Source: Platynereis dumerilii (lineage: Eukaryota > Annelida > Polychaeta > Phyllodocida > Nereididae). From it: DNA of 64,000 nucleotides. Positions within the stretch are counted from its first letter, which is position 1. Every line of letters starts with the position of its first letter. The DNA is taken from the NCBI GenBank assembly GCA_026936325.1, contig JAPTHN010000004.1:29691910-29755909 (forward strand). Direction: 5' to 3'. Positions 33,612-48,400 of this stretch are shown piece after piece. The translations under genes were made by a program, and so were the position numbers. Under the pieces are notes generated by a model that saw only the letters and a list, made by a program, of their open reading frames with translations, searched no databases and was not told where the DNA came from.

Positions 33612-36384
33612 CTGAAACGCGAAAATGAATTTGTGAAAATATTGCATAAGATATTCTCTACAATAAACATCACCATTATCCACAGCTAAGCAAGTATTTC
33701 TTTGTTGCCAAATGACACATTATATACCTCTTTCATAAGTAGCTTACATTTTTTGCCTGATTTATCATATTTTTTCAGATCGATCTAATTCAAATAAAAT
33801 GTATCACCTAAAAGTAATCAGGAGTACCACAGAATATAACTTCTGACTGAGAGCAACTAACTTCAGTGCAGAAAATGAACAAAGTTCTTAGTGACAAAGT
33901 AAAGCAAAATTGAAGTTTGTCTATTTGGCTCTATGCTCACCATAACGAGAGGATCGTGGAGGGATGTCCTCCGGTGCGTAATTCCTGCTTGGCAGGGGAG
34001 GGTTGGATCCAGGAGGGGTGTCAATATTGGGGCGACTGTTGTTCCTTCCTGGTAGCGGTGGAGGGTCCTGCTTTGATCCTGGTAGTTGGAGTTGCGAGCC
34101 CTGCAAAAAAAATTGATATTTAGGTTTTATAAGACTTCAGATAAATGCATGCAACTCCACCTTTTCTTGGATTACCGATTAAATGTTTAAGTTAGTTAAA
34201 CTTCTGGATATATACTATTCGATACTAGGTCTACCAATATTTCATCATTTCCAGTTTTAAATTAAAACACGTGTGAAATACAGAAACTTAGTCATATCTT
34301 TGCCTTGCAATTGCAGTTTACCATTGCAGGGACAGATCCAGCAGTTTTAGAAAGGCCGAGGGAGGTGGGGGGGGGGCAGCAATACCTTAAATTTTGGACT
34401 CTGCGGAGCTTTTGTGGACCTGAATGCTTTTGCAAATCACAATTTGAATTGATTTTTTTAGACAACTTCCCCATACCAGTGACAGCAGCAAGCTCACTGG
34501 AGATAACAATTGGGCCTAATGATTTTTGAGTCTTTTCTGCTTGACATACCCTAGGAGTCCCTGCTCCGTCACTTCTCCTCTTGTCGATATTTCCACCCGT
34601 AAACTGTCTCTGTTTTTTACGAAGTTGATCGGCATAAATCTCCTCATCCTCCTCCGGGCTTAAATGTGGTTGTGAAAGACCCAGTTTGTTTCTCACTGAA
34701 AACAAAAATGAACATTGTCAAATGACACAATTAAAGCGCTGTGAAAAAAATTTATGCATATGGTAGGCTAAATAGGACACAGCCATAAGGCAAAGAAAAG
34801 ATGACTGAAACTGCTGTCCAATATAGGTCTTGTGATCACTGATCCGACAAGAGGTGGCTTTGAACCTGAGTCCCAGCAATTGGCGGCCTGGAGTGCTACC
34901 ACCTGAGCTATGTGTAACGGTTACCCCCCTCTTTGCTACTGTGATGACTTTAAAGTGTAACATACCAGGCAATGGGCCGTATTTATCGTCCATATAAATT
35001 GGCTCCTTGCTCCCATAGGGAACAGGAAAACTCCGCTGCTGGTCGTAGGGAGGGGCGAGATCCGGGTGGGAGGGAGTGGCGTAAACGGAGGTGGGTCCAT
35101 AAAAATCTATATTTGGATATCCAGGGGGTCCAGCATGGCCAGGGTGGAGGAAGCGCCGCATTTCATCTGGGTCCTGGAATAGAATAATGGAAATGACACT
35201 AAATCTTAATTTATTCTTTAAATTTATTTTCTTGTTAGAGGTGAATAAGCATTAATATAAACTGAGAGTAAATATCTTTAATAAACTCAAATCAATGCTG
35301 TTACTGTTAAACCCGAGATTGTAAACTCAACTGCCATGGCGTCGATAAAAAAATCTCTCAGTGGCTAGATTATATAAATTTTGAAACAGTTTTTAAAAAT
35401 AAATTTAAATATTGTATTATCAAATATCGTACCCCGTAGACCCGCTGATCATCATAGAAGTCTCTGTCTTCGTAAGTCGTGTAGCTCTTTGTATCATCTG
35501 TCGGTCCATTGAACATTTCCACTGTATTAGCTTGGCTTACTGTTTCACTGGCATCTGTGGAAATAACAATAATTAATCTACAATTTCTACATAAATACTG
35601 ACTTAGGCCTACTAAAAAGCGAAGTGTAATAATACATCTACATTTCTTCAATCTTTATCATTAAAAATAAATAATTTTTCTCAAATATACAAAATATCAA
35701 TTTCTTCCAGACTGCTCACCCTTATCAAACTTGCGCCTATTTCTTCTCCGAATGAAGAATAGTATAAGTAGGACATTGAGCGCAAGCAGGACCATTCCGA
35801 TGATGGACACCGTCAAAATGATTATTAGGGGGACTTCATCGGCCATTTCCACTGCTTCAGGGGGCAGGACAGCTGCAATCAAGAGAGGATAGTTTAAGAA
35901 ATTATTGAATAAAAAAATATATAATATGATATTCACCTTTAGCTGTATCCAAAATCTTGTCAGTGTAAAATTTCATTCAATGACATAAATTCAGTTATAC
36001 AATACGGACAATAAGACACTTTTCTATTGTCTCCTGTCTTTTGCAAACATTCCACTCAAAGACGACTTGTAACAAAGCAAGGGCCTCAGTTAGAAATCCT
36101 TGTCAAACAATAATTTAAGGAGTTACATCAGTAAACCAGCCGAATTAAAGTGTCATAGACATTAAAGTTGCCAAATTATATTACAGCTAGGACACAAAAT
36201 ATCATTTTTTAATGTGAAAAGGCTGCCTTATGAGAAAAATAAAGAACACAATGACTTAACAAAATAAAATAATAAGTAGAAAGATTGCTGGCCTGGTGTG
36301 CAGATTGATTGATGGCTAGATCGTCAGCCAGATAGATAGATGGGTAGATACTATCTATCTATCTATCTATCTATCTATAGATCT

Positions 36385-36438
<54 letters not shown>

Positions 36439-39400
36439 TGAACAATTGATAGATAGACAGACGAACCCTGGACCCACGGCAGTGATTAACAGCCCAGCAT
36501 GCTACCACTGAGCAGAGCTAACCCTCCCCCTAAAAACAGACGGATAGACAGATGAAAATAGATAGACAGATTAAATAGATTAGATCAAGTCAATTACATA
36601 GATTAGATAGACTGATACTATGACAATGACAATGACAAAAAGTCATTCTATAGACAAGATAGATAGATGGATGACAAAACAGTAAAGGCAGTAAAGCAAA
36701 AATATTGATTAAGATAAAATTGAATAATACTCACAGACAAAAAAAATACATCGATCTATTTTGGCAATAAACACGCAAGTGAGTTAAATCTGTTGTGATA
36801 AAATGTATAATCCTATCAACAACTAAACTGAAGAAAACTAAAATTTGTTCTACATGCAACCTCTGGCTAACCCTCTCAATGTACAACCACCAAAATTGTT
36901 AGTTACGCCCTGAAAACTCAGTGTCTGACCCATGCTTAAAAGAAAATGGCTTGCACATTATGACATAAACAAACTGAAGCGAAGTATAAACTGTAATAGC
37001 CTCAGCACATCTCTCAGTGTTCCAAGATGTCAAAATAATTTAACCTCTATAGCTAGTTAGCAAATGAAACAATAACTTCACCATAAATTTCCAAGCTTAC
37101 ATTATTTTCACTCTGTAATATTACATGAACTTTGTATTAATAGTTATTAATAATTTACCAGAAGTAGTAACTCTTATCGGCCTCTCTTGGAATGGACCGT
37201 CCCCGAGACTGTTCCTTCCTCGGACCGTCATGATGTATTCCGTTCCGAGGCTCAGATCTGTAATGGAATAATGCAACACATAAAATCTTCCACCACTGCT
37301 GTACTTATACAGGAGAGTACATCGTTTAAATCCAACAGCATATAAGGTAAACTTCCAAGACTGAAATCAAGTAACTTGAGATGGACTTTAGTTTAAAGAA
37401 TTGAAAATGTCAGTTTCTAAACTATATTAATCTGGCCCGGGACAAGTACAATTTAATTTTTTAGTTCAATAACCTGGTTGTACGAGCTAAGTGACAAATC
37501 TAACTAGCAATTAGTACTTACCAAATCGCAACCTAAAAATAAATGCATACATTTGCTTTCCTTCTCAAAACACTTACCAGGTACAGTGAAAACACTCGTC
37601 TGGGGCGGATGGACATTAATAAACTTCTGGACAACATCTCCGACCTTTTGGTATCTAATTTGGAATGTTTGTTCTGACCCTCCATCGAACCCTGGAGTCC
37701 ACGAGATAGTGATGCTGTCGTGGGTAGCGTTTACCAGTTGCAGGTTGTACGGCATGTCTGGTTTTGCTGCGAAAATCATATTCAAGATCTAATTAGAACT
37801 TTCATTCATAGAATAATGTGTATGATTTAGATAATATTTAGCATACGAGCCAGATATTGTCTGCTCAAAACTAGAACTTAGTATACCTGCTTACAATAAA
37901 GCAAAACTTCATTCAGGCAATACTATATAAAGCAGTTTTCCCGCAATTCTCAGCTCTCATAATCAACAATTTTCATTGTACAACCATTAAATAAAGACAC
38001 GTTTCAACGAAACAGGCCTATCACTACGTTCTTCCCCAAGAAGTGAGGATTTTCGGATGTGTACTCCCATGTGTATATTTGACTCTTATGTTCATTACCA
38101 CTTGTTTACTCAGTGTGTTCCATATAAATATAAATTTAATGTTATCAATATTTATTCGATTTAAATATTTACAAAATTCATTCCTTGTCAATTATTAAAT
38201 GAACATTTTAACTCCATCACTTGTCTTCGGAACATATTTCGACAAAGTATTATCTTATTTATCCCATCTTATCTGACTGATATTATCTTATCATCCAGAT
38301 TAAGATTTCTCAACAAGCAATCCCTAAAACGTACTAGTGCCATCCAGATTAACTATGCGACTGTCCTCTCCTAAAATGTTCTTGGCAACGCATACATATT
38401 GTCCATAGTCATCTTGAGAAACGTTTGCTACGTGGAGGTTTGTCTCATACACCACCAGACTGGTTTTTCTCTCTTCTGTCGTGTACTTGGGAGTTGAAAT
38501 GTCCAGCAGTTCACCACCCTACAAAGTAGAGAAGAATAAATTAAATATATAAAAGAATTCAAGAAAGATTTGTTGATTTTGAAAATATATTAGACATGTA
38601 TAGAAGGAAGGAAGGATAATTTCAGCTTTAAAGCATGTCATCTATTTATGCACTTCAGTAGGCAATTAAGAGAAGAGAGGGACACAACAAAGGATGACTG
38701 AAACTGCTGTCCAATACAGGTTCAGCAAGAATGATCCAAGAATGACCTGTCGGGAATCAAACCTGTGATTCCACAATTGGGAGCCCAGATATGCAAGGTA
38801 ACAGTACAAGTATTTGAATTGCATTCCATGAAAATTATGTAAAGACTGTTAAAAAACTAATTACGAAAACTGCTTGCTGACAGTTGACGGATACTGTAGA
38901 AGATTAAATCACACAAGATTGGTCTAATTGATAGGTTAATTTTGCTTTAGAAACGGATCAGACATGGAAGGTATAGTACGCCAGGCTGTATTTAGTTCAC
39001 ACACACCTGTGTGAAAAGTAAGAACAATTTTTCCAGTAGACCTAAATTAATCTGAACTTTATATTATCCTTACCTTGTACCATGCAAAAGATACAGCAGG
39101 AGCTCCGGCCGCCCTACACGTCAGAGTTCCCGTTTCAAACTTCTCTGACGCAGCCTTCCCCAAAGCAGGTGACTGGTCTATTTCGGGGGAAACTGGAAAT
39201 TCAGAAAACAAGTATAATTTCTCCATGAAATTTACAAAGCAGGAGGGACAAAACATCATGAGCATTTAATGCATTTTTTTTATGGCCTCAGTAGAAAATT
39301 GTTACTGATTTGTTTAAGAAATGCCATAAAGACTACAAACTCTCATATTTTTCAACTATTCAACAAACACATTTCAGGAAAGTAAGATTGATTCATACGC

Positions 39401-42400
39401 AGAAATTTTCTTTTCGCTTGGATTCAAACACCCCATGCCACCTGAATTTTTGAGAGGAAGTCCAACATGACAATACTACACTACCCTATGAAATGTGTAT
39501 GAAGAAAAACACTCATACAAAATTAACTTCAAAAGACTTACACTTGACAATGACATCAGCCTTGGCCATAGCAGGGTCCCCCACTCCGTTGTCAGCCACA
39601 CAAGTGAATGTCCCTGTGTCGCCTTTTGTGACGTTGTTGATGATCAGTGTCGACTTGCCTGCTTGGTATTCTATCTTCGCTCTGAAATAATACAATAAAT
39701 AAACACAATCAATTTTCTTAAATATGTGGTGTCAGGCCTATACAGCAGTGCATTTGGAAATCCCATTTGTATACTTTTATGAAATTAACTACAAATTAAT
39801 TCAAGTGATCAGAATGCCTACAAACAACTTCAATCACACAGCAGGTCTCTCCTGTGACTGAGATGACCCTTCCGCATTGCAATTTTACAGTTTTCCTTGA
39901 AATAACTGGTTATTTTATTAGTGCACCAATTTGGTAGAAAGTCTTAAATATTTTTCAAATTTGAATTTAACTCACATCGGCGTATAGTTTAGTTTTCAAA
40001 ATCTCGCAAGCTCATATAAATTTTATCTTCATCTTACTCAAGATTTTCAAATTATATCTTTATCTAAGATTTATCTCCCCACATTTTACATTTGCTATTC
40101 AGCATTCATATATATGTTTACCTTGCCATGTCATAATCCTTCCTCCTCCACTTGATTGTGTCTTCTTTGATGGGGTTCCCTTTCGCCATACAGTCCACTG
40201 TGATGGTGCTTTCTGCTTCTGCTATCGATTCCACCTTCTCTATCAGTACTTCTGCTGGGTCTGGAATATGGAACGGAATACTACAGATCAAGAATGACTC
40301 AATTTACTAATGCACTAATTGTCACTAAGAGTTAAACTTCAATAGCAAACATTGAAGTAACAACAAGTCATAATACCAGGGCAAATCATTTCCAAAAAAA
40401 AAGATTTTTTGGAGGTCACAGTCCTCAAAATTTTTAATCTATTTTCATCCTGACTTATGATGAATTTTTCACCAGTTGCCACTTCTTGTACACAATCAAT
40501 AATCCTCTACTGACTCTTCATAGGAAAGACACTTTATAAAAAACTATGGTGTCATATTTGCGATTCTTTGTTAAAACCAAGTTTATGCACGAACCCGCCT
40601 TTAGCTTGTCCAAAAACAATTTAAACATTTCTATATTAATACCTAAAATTATAGAAAAATATTTAAAAGGCCTTAACAAGAATCTAATATTTCAATTATT
40701 GGACGGGCACAGCAACAGGTATAGCAACTCCATTGATGACGATGTCTAGATTTGACTTACTGATGTTTAAATAGCTCTTATAAAAAGTTAAGACAAGTTG
40801 CTTTTGTACGAGTCACAATTTTGCTGGGAGTAAATGCCCAAATTAGTTGAAATTCTGTTTAAATCCTACTTTTGATATGCCAATATTCCCTTCTCATTGG
40901 AATGACTGGACATTGTCCAGTTAAAAATTGCCAAACACTCACAATGCACATCCACTTCCAAATCCAATGAATTCTCCCCTTCACTGTTGACAGCCTTCAC
41001 CGTGTATTTCCCTGAATCTGATCTCTTTGCGGCCGTGATGTTAATTGTTCCACCATCAACAATGAAATGTTCCAAACGGATGTCTCGTCGCTTCCTTTCC
41101 TTCTTTTCGGAACCTTCTTCCTTCTCCTCTTCACCAAATAGAATCAGCTCATCGTTCTTGTACCTGAAAATTGAAAAACAATTACTTTTACATTAAATTA
41201 ATGCTTCATTCACAGAGGAGAGGCCAAGAGGGCTGTGAAAAATAAGAGGCTCCACCCTTATATGAGGAAATATGGTAGGCCTCATGTCATTGCCTAATAT
41301 CTAACATCACATAGAAACTGATGATCGCTGCCGTTACAAAATAGTTGTTTCTGAGATTTTAAAAATCAAAATTCCTTACTTTGAAAAATCAATGATTCAT
41401 TAAAATTTCAAACTACCGTATTTCCTCTAATAGAAGCCTGGTCTCAAATACAAGCCTGTCTCGTTTACAGGCCGGGGCAAAGACCCACGCTAAAGTAATA
41501 AATGCCGGTCTCAAATGCATGCCAGGTCGGCAACTGCACACTGGCCAAATTGACTGCCTTGCATGCTACCCAGGTGTTTCCATGCAAGGTTCACCTGCGT
41601 GCGTCGCAGTGTTTACCCTCGCATACCGAAATATTACTTGATTGGCATCTTGTTTAAAAAATAAACGCCGGTCTCAAATAGATGCCTGTCTCGTATAAAC
41701 GCCGGGGTAATGATGCCCTTTAAAACCATAAACGCCTGGGCTTCTAAACGAGGAAATACGGTATTCAACTTACAAATGCCAGGGATTTTCTTGATGGGCA
41801 TTAATTGCATATCACTCAAATCTCAGTTAGAAAACAAACAACTTGAGACGGCCTTAAAGAAATACTCACCATGTATAGTTAATGCCAGTAGCAGGATTTG
41901 CAATAGCAGAGATATCAATTAAAGTAGACTCTCCTTCTTTGACTTTAAATGTCTTTGGAGTGTCCTCTGGGAAATATGGAACGACTGCAGAAAGAAAAGA
42001 ATAATTTTACAATTTATTTTAAAAACAACTTTGTGTACATGAAGCATAAAATCAGTGGGAATGTCGAAAAAGGTGTCAGAAAGTTTTCACAACATTGTGA
42101 TATATATTTGCAATATTGTAGATAATGTCAAGGCCCACAAATGCCTTTATAAAGTTCATTTTCCAAGTTCATACTTCACTCACATCGGACATCTAAGGTG
42201 ACAGCATCACTGACTGCTCTCTCCAGCAGTGGGTTGGTCGCCCTGCAAGCGTAGATCTTGCCATTATCCAGGGCTGTGGGGGTCATCGTCAATTTACTGA
42301 CCGTCGACTTGCCGCCGAAGTCTGCCTCGTGGATTCCTCCTCCAATTCCCTGAAAAGTACAAGATTCAAAGATCAGTAATTAAGGCCAAACACAGACACA

Positions 42401-45400
42401 ATATAATTATCTCGCTGAATGCAGATGAATGATTGGGACTTTGTGTCCTGTATTTATGCAATGCTAATTAGTAGAGAGGGCGGACACAGCAATGAGGCAA
42501 TAGATGATTCAACTGCCTGCTGTCTAACATAGGTCCAGTTGACCCGACCAGACTTTTTTCAGTGCAATAATCGATTAAAATTTTTTTGATACATCAACAT
42601 AGTCTATGCCTTTTCAAGAAGTCAAAGAAAGGGCAATAATATTCACAGCTTTCAAGTTACAGAATTTTTGGTTCAAGTGTAGTATCCAACATTCGGCGCC
42701 CTCCTTGGCCAGAGTACGCCACAAGATTGGTTTATTAACACTTGAGCCGATTTTGGAGTTTAAGACAAGTGTTCATCATAAACTTCCAATAATGGAAGAC
42801 CCCCAAGAGGATTTCTTCCATTGTAATTTGTAGGTATATATTTGTCTTGGCTTGTATATTTACCTGCAGTTGTCTCCCATCACTCCACCAAGTCAACACA
42901 GACGCAGGGTTGCTGGTTCCACTCTTACATGTTATGGTCAGTGGTTGACCTGCTCTGGGCATCTCCGGGTCGGTTGTGATCTCAAGGTTTGCAGGGGGAA
43001 CTAAATATAGAATTTTGTGTACATGATAACAATTTTAAAGTCAGAATGTGTAAGATATATGGATCAATGGATGATTGGAGCTTTACGTCCCATATTTATG
43101 CACTTTGTAGGCTAATTAGAATGAGGAGGACGCAGCAAGGAAGCGAAGGATGATTGAAACAGTCATCCAATATAGGACAAGGTGACCCGGCAAGAGCTGG
43201 ATTCGAACCCTGGACCCAGGATTGGAATCCTAGCACACTACCACTAGACAAACGGTTGAAACCCTCCTCCCTATGTGTGGATCAAGGGTCACCAACTCTG
43301 TGTACATGTCTAATTTACTGGTTTTGTTTGTGAAACAGATACACCCTCATCAAAAAATAACAAAGCAATTTTCTCAGATGAGGGCTTTTTTTCATGGCAA
43401 ATTCACTTTAAAAACAACCAAGAACAAATCTGTGTCACTATACAATCACAACATTTAACATTACGTGCAAAAATGTTTTGCCAATTTAATCCCATTTATC
43501 ATCAATTCTACAATTTATATTGAGACTCCCAAAATTATCTGTCATTAAAAGATCATAAATCTATGTGTAGTTGTGCACATGTAACTAAAACATTCTCGCA
43601 TGTGCAAAAATATCTCATGAACCAAAAGCAATTTACAGATAATCTCTTTGTTTTTCAATTTATAACTTACAGTTAACAGTGAGCCTCACAGTAGCTACAA
43701 GGGGTTCTTCAGTAGCGGGGTTAGTAGCACTGCATTGGTATTCCGCTTGATTGTCGTTTGGCTTCAGAATAAAAGAAACTTGGCTGGAAACGATCTTCCC
43801 CGTAACACGCACAGCTCCTTGCAACTCTTTGTCACCTGCAAATAAAATATTAATTACATTAATTAGATTTAGGAAAAAGTTTTATCTAGGCCTACATCTC
43901 CTTCAGTTCTTCTTCTAGTTAGATCCAATCTTTGATGCAGGCATACCTCCAGAGACAGTCGTTAACGCTTATATCAATACTCAATAGTTTCCTGCCATGT
44001 CTATTATAAAACACACTACCATTTCAGGGTACCCACTTAAATTTGGCGAGCAAATTCCCTGTATTTTCCCCATGTTTTCCCTGCTTTACCGAACATTTTC
44101 CCCGACCTTATTCGGCTTAGCGTCATGTTATCGCAGCAATATCGTCGCTAATTGGAAATCAAAAACAATGACTTTTACAGATTTTTGCTTAAAATAGAGG
44201 GCTTTTTTCACACAATATCACATGTAAAACCGAATTCCCTGTGTTTTCCCTGAATTTCAGGTCAAATTTAAAATTCCCTGAGTTTTCCCTGCAGGGAATT
44301 TTTTTTCACCATTTTCCCTGTTTTCCCTGTTTTCCCTGTCCGGTGGGGACCCTGCATTTGCTGGACTGAAAGTCTACAATTTTTTTCTGGATCGAGATAC
44401 AGAAACATGACATGTATCAATTATTATAAATGTAACAGAGCAGAGCAAATACCTTGCAACACAATAAGTCTCATTGCCCTGCCATCGAAAAACAAATTAA
44501 GAATGTCAATTTCATCTACCATATATAAACATTTGCTATTTATCTAATAGGAAAGTTGGTAGATGATGATAGTGCAGCCCTCTGAGGCAAGTTCTTTGAT
44601 CATACAGAAGCAAAACTAAAATCCAGTTTATACTGTCAATATTACAAGCACGTACCTTTAGTCCACTTGAGAGTAGCCAAAGGATTTCCGCCAACAGCAG
44701 TGCAGGTCAAACTCAAGATCTTCCCAGCAGTCACCTCTCGGCCTTCACTGTAGCCTGATATTGTAGGGGCCTCAGGTGGATCTGAAATAAAGAAGCAGAT
44801 GTCATAGTGCTGTTCAATGCATTTTTGCGAAGGATACCTCAGACAAATATAGCGTTCATCAGAGCTTTGGAGCTGAAGGTCAATTTTTGGCGGCGTTGAA
44901 AGCCATTTTTTGAAAGGGGGTGGAGTCAGAAATCGAGGCAGAGTAGCTTTAGATTGACTCCAAAGCCCTGATGCTCAAACATTAATTATGTTCAATCCTA
45001 AGAATTTCTAAAATTTATTGCAAAAGTGCTCAAAAACGGAATAGTTTTTATTTTCTTCAGATGAAGAAACCTACCTTTACTCAAAAATGTTAAAATTTAA
45101 TATTGATATCACATCCTTCATATAAATAGCTCGTAGGTTAATTACTTACACATGACTGTTAATGTAGCCGTATCCACCACCGTCTGCCCCATGGCGTCAT
45201 TGGTCGCATGGCATTGGTAGACCACGTTGTTCTCTTGGTCCGTTAATTTCACTTTTATCTGCGATTTAGAGACATATCCTCCCTGGAAAAAAAAAGAATA
45301 TAAAGGAATTGGCAATTTTACCCTTTTTTTCATTTATGATTTTAGTTTTGAACTTGTTGACTTTTTTGAAATTCACTTAGATTGATCAATTTTAAATGCT

Positions 45401-48400
45401 CATTTGAGTAATTTTTTTTTACATCATGTTTAAAACATGATTAAAATTCAACTTCACGCAAGACCTTATTACTACCAAATGTTCATTGATTGTAATATTA
45501 TGTGCAACACTTGACTGAAAAATTATTTTTATTCAGGCAAATTTGGCGTAATTCAAACACAAACTGTAATTGTTTCAAGGAGCATCCAGAATAAAACAAT
45601 ACGGGATATACAATCAAGTACAATAATCATTATGTAATTCTATATTTCCCATAATTTGCAAATGATCTTACCTCGGGCGAAGGATCAGATACAAAGGAGG
45701 TGCCTGGGATCTGGCGTCCCCTAGAGAACCAAGTGATGGCAGCAGGGGGGTTGCTGATGGCCGACTCACAGGTCAGGGTGATGGACTCCCCCGCCTTCGC
45801 ATCTTGGTGCCCTGTGATTTTGACGTCCTCTGGGGCAACTAAAATATATATAAGTTAGGGAACACAGCGTCAGTTTCCCATTTTTGTGTTCAGGAATTTT
45901 GTATCGAAACACAACAGAACTGTAACGCTACATGCATATTTTAAGTCTATTTCATAATGACACAATTTTAAAAAATTCTATAGATTGTGTGACTTTCTTG
46001 CTTCCAAAATATCAAATATTTCCATTCTTAGGCCACACATAATTGATCTTTAGCTTCTCGGATTCCTCTCAAGGCCCTTTTTCTATGGTCGGTCGGTAGG
46101 ACAAAAAAAAAAAGGTGAAAAAAAAATTTTTTTTTTTTTTTCAATTTTTTTTTTCCATCGGCAGGAAATCTATTGTGTCGGCGGGTCCGCGAAGCTAAGA
46201 ATCAATTATGTGTGGCCTTATGACAGCACAGGAGTTAACATAAATTTTGAAAGTTATGACAAATATGTCAAATGCAGCCAGTTAACCTGATTATGTTTTC
46301 AGCAGGTTAATTTATAAATGTTGTACAAATTGAGTCTGTCATTTAACAAATGTTTAATATGACCACTGTCAACTATCTCATTTAAAATGGTGATGATCTC
46401 AAAAATGACAACGAAAAACTAAACCATAAAACTCACACTGCACAGTCAACTTGAACTCGGCAAAGAGTGGGGAAGTGGTGACCCTGTTGGACGCCTCGCA
46501 CCTGTAGACGGCTGAATTGTCATTGGGCTGCACTGTGAAGACAATCTCATTCTCCACTTTGTTTTCATCTATTGTGTAAGAGAAGTCAAGTTCCTTGCCG
46601 TTCTTGTACCAGTAAACCTGAAAAAACAAAAAGACAAATAGCTGATGACTATACGACGCAAAAATACTGGCGACTATTGACAGGAAAATGACAAGTTTAG
46701 TAAATTAGCATAGGTCTATCTATTCAATACACGGCAATTCCAAGTAACCCCTGTTTGGTTTAAATTGGCCTGCCTGTAGGTTTGTAACACCATTTTCTAA
46801 ATTAGTTCGAAAGACCAAATTAGCAGGAAAGTCGCTAAGTGGGACGCAAATCTTCTGTAGCAATGCACGGATAATATTTTTTGTGGTATTTGTATTTGTA
46901 TACATCTTCTCCGAGTCGGTCCCCTGGTGTGGGGAGATTTTTGGTGGGCCTTCCACTGACTACCACTCAGGGTAGCCACAGAGCAGCGCCCCTGGGCGGA
47001 AGATACAGGAACATTGCCCAAGGTAGGGTTAAAACGACTTGACAAATGCCACAAATTATATAAGATTATTTAGAATGGTATTTTCAGATTCTCTATTTTT
47101 AAATACAGCAACAACACACCTGTGCCAGTGGATTTCCTCCTTCCGAAGTGCAAACTAATTTCAGCGTATCTCCTGTTTTGACAACTTGTCCATTGACGTA
47201 TCCTGATACCTTCGGCTGACCAGGCGGATCTGAAAAATTTGAGAGATTGATTAGTCATACGCTGAAAATACCATTGTATAGGCCAACACTCGGAGTCTCG
47301 GACACTCGACCAAAAACTCATAAAATCATCATAATATTATTCAGAATCCAGGTATACAAAAAGAGACAAATATATAGCCACCCCAAGTGTCTTTTAGTCA
47401 AATTTTAAGAGCGTCTTAAAATACCACACAAACATAACTGGCATTTCTTACAGATCTATAGCATAAATAATGGAATATATACAAGGCTCGCAGCTATGAG
47501 CTGCAGTGCCACTGGTAAGAGAAATTTTAGGCACTTTGAATGTGAAATTCATTCCTCAGATTACCAAATAAGCCAAGAGCCAGGTTTATAATATTTTCTT
47601 ATTCTTGAAGACTTACGCATGACGGAGAGCATCACAGTGGTCTTCCGTGGAACGCTGGCTTGGTTGGAAGCAGAACATGTGAAGTAGGCCCCGTTGTCTT
47701 CATCTTTGGGTTCAATGGTCAGTCTGCTTTCTGCATCTTCTAGCTTACTATCATCTTGCGGAACAACCTGAGAAAAATAGAGATTAAATTTATATATATA
47801 TATAGACCTACAAGTCATATACGTATGTCGGTTTATTAACAATTTTCATATCAAACAGATACATTTAAAGACGTCGTAGCAGCAATATATTGTGTGCCTT
47901 TAAATCAACAATTATTTGGTTTTATTAATTTACTGTGTAAAGTTTGAAGTTTGTAAGAGTCTCGAAAAACACCACACAAACTTTAGTGGCATTTCGTGCA
48001 GATCGACAGCACACAAAAATAACATTTTCAGTCTTTAAAATATTTGAAAATATACTGCATCCCACTTCATCAAACAATTGCCAATGTATCTACAAATTTT
48101 TGTTTAATCAGGGAATTGATATCACCATTAAATTTTGTATTACATTTTGTAGATTTTTAAGCGCCATGCCCCACTGGTTTTACGCCTATGATTATACCTG
48201 GTAATCAGCCTCCTCCTCCACCGGTTGTCCGTTCTTAGCCCAACTTAATTTTGCCGCAGGTTTTCCGTTGATCGAAGAGCAATTCAACGTAATGGACTCT
48301 GCTTTGAACGGGACTTCTATAATGCTGCCGTTTGGAAAGCCATTGATTGAGGGGGCCTCTGGGGGAACTGTGGGGCAAAAAGACACATTTGGTATAAATC

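Noticed and set aside
34718-35161. 147-residue minus frame as a separate gene
   Set aside because: Its first part is the nephrin tail exon at 34966-35173; the rest is intron and SINE read-through.
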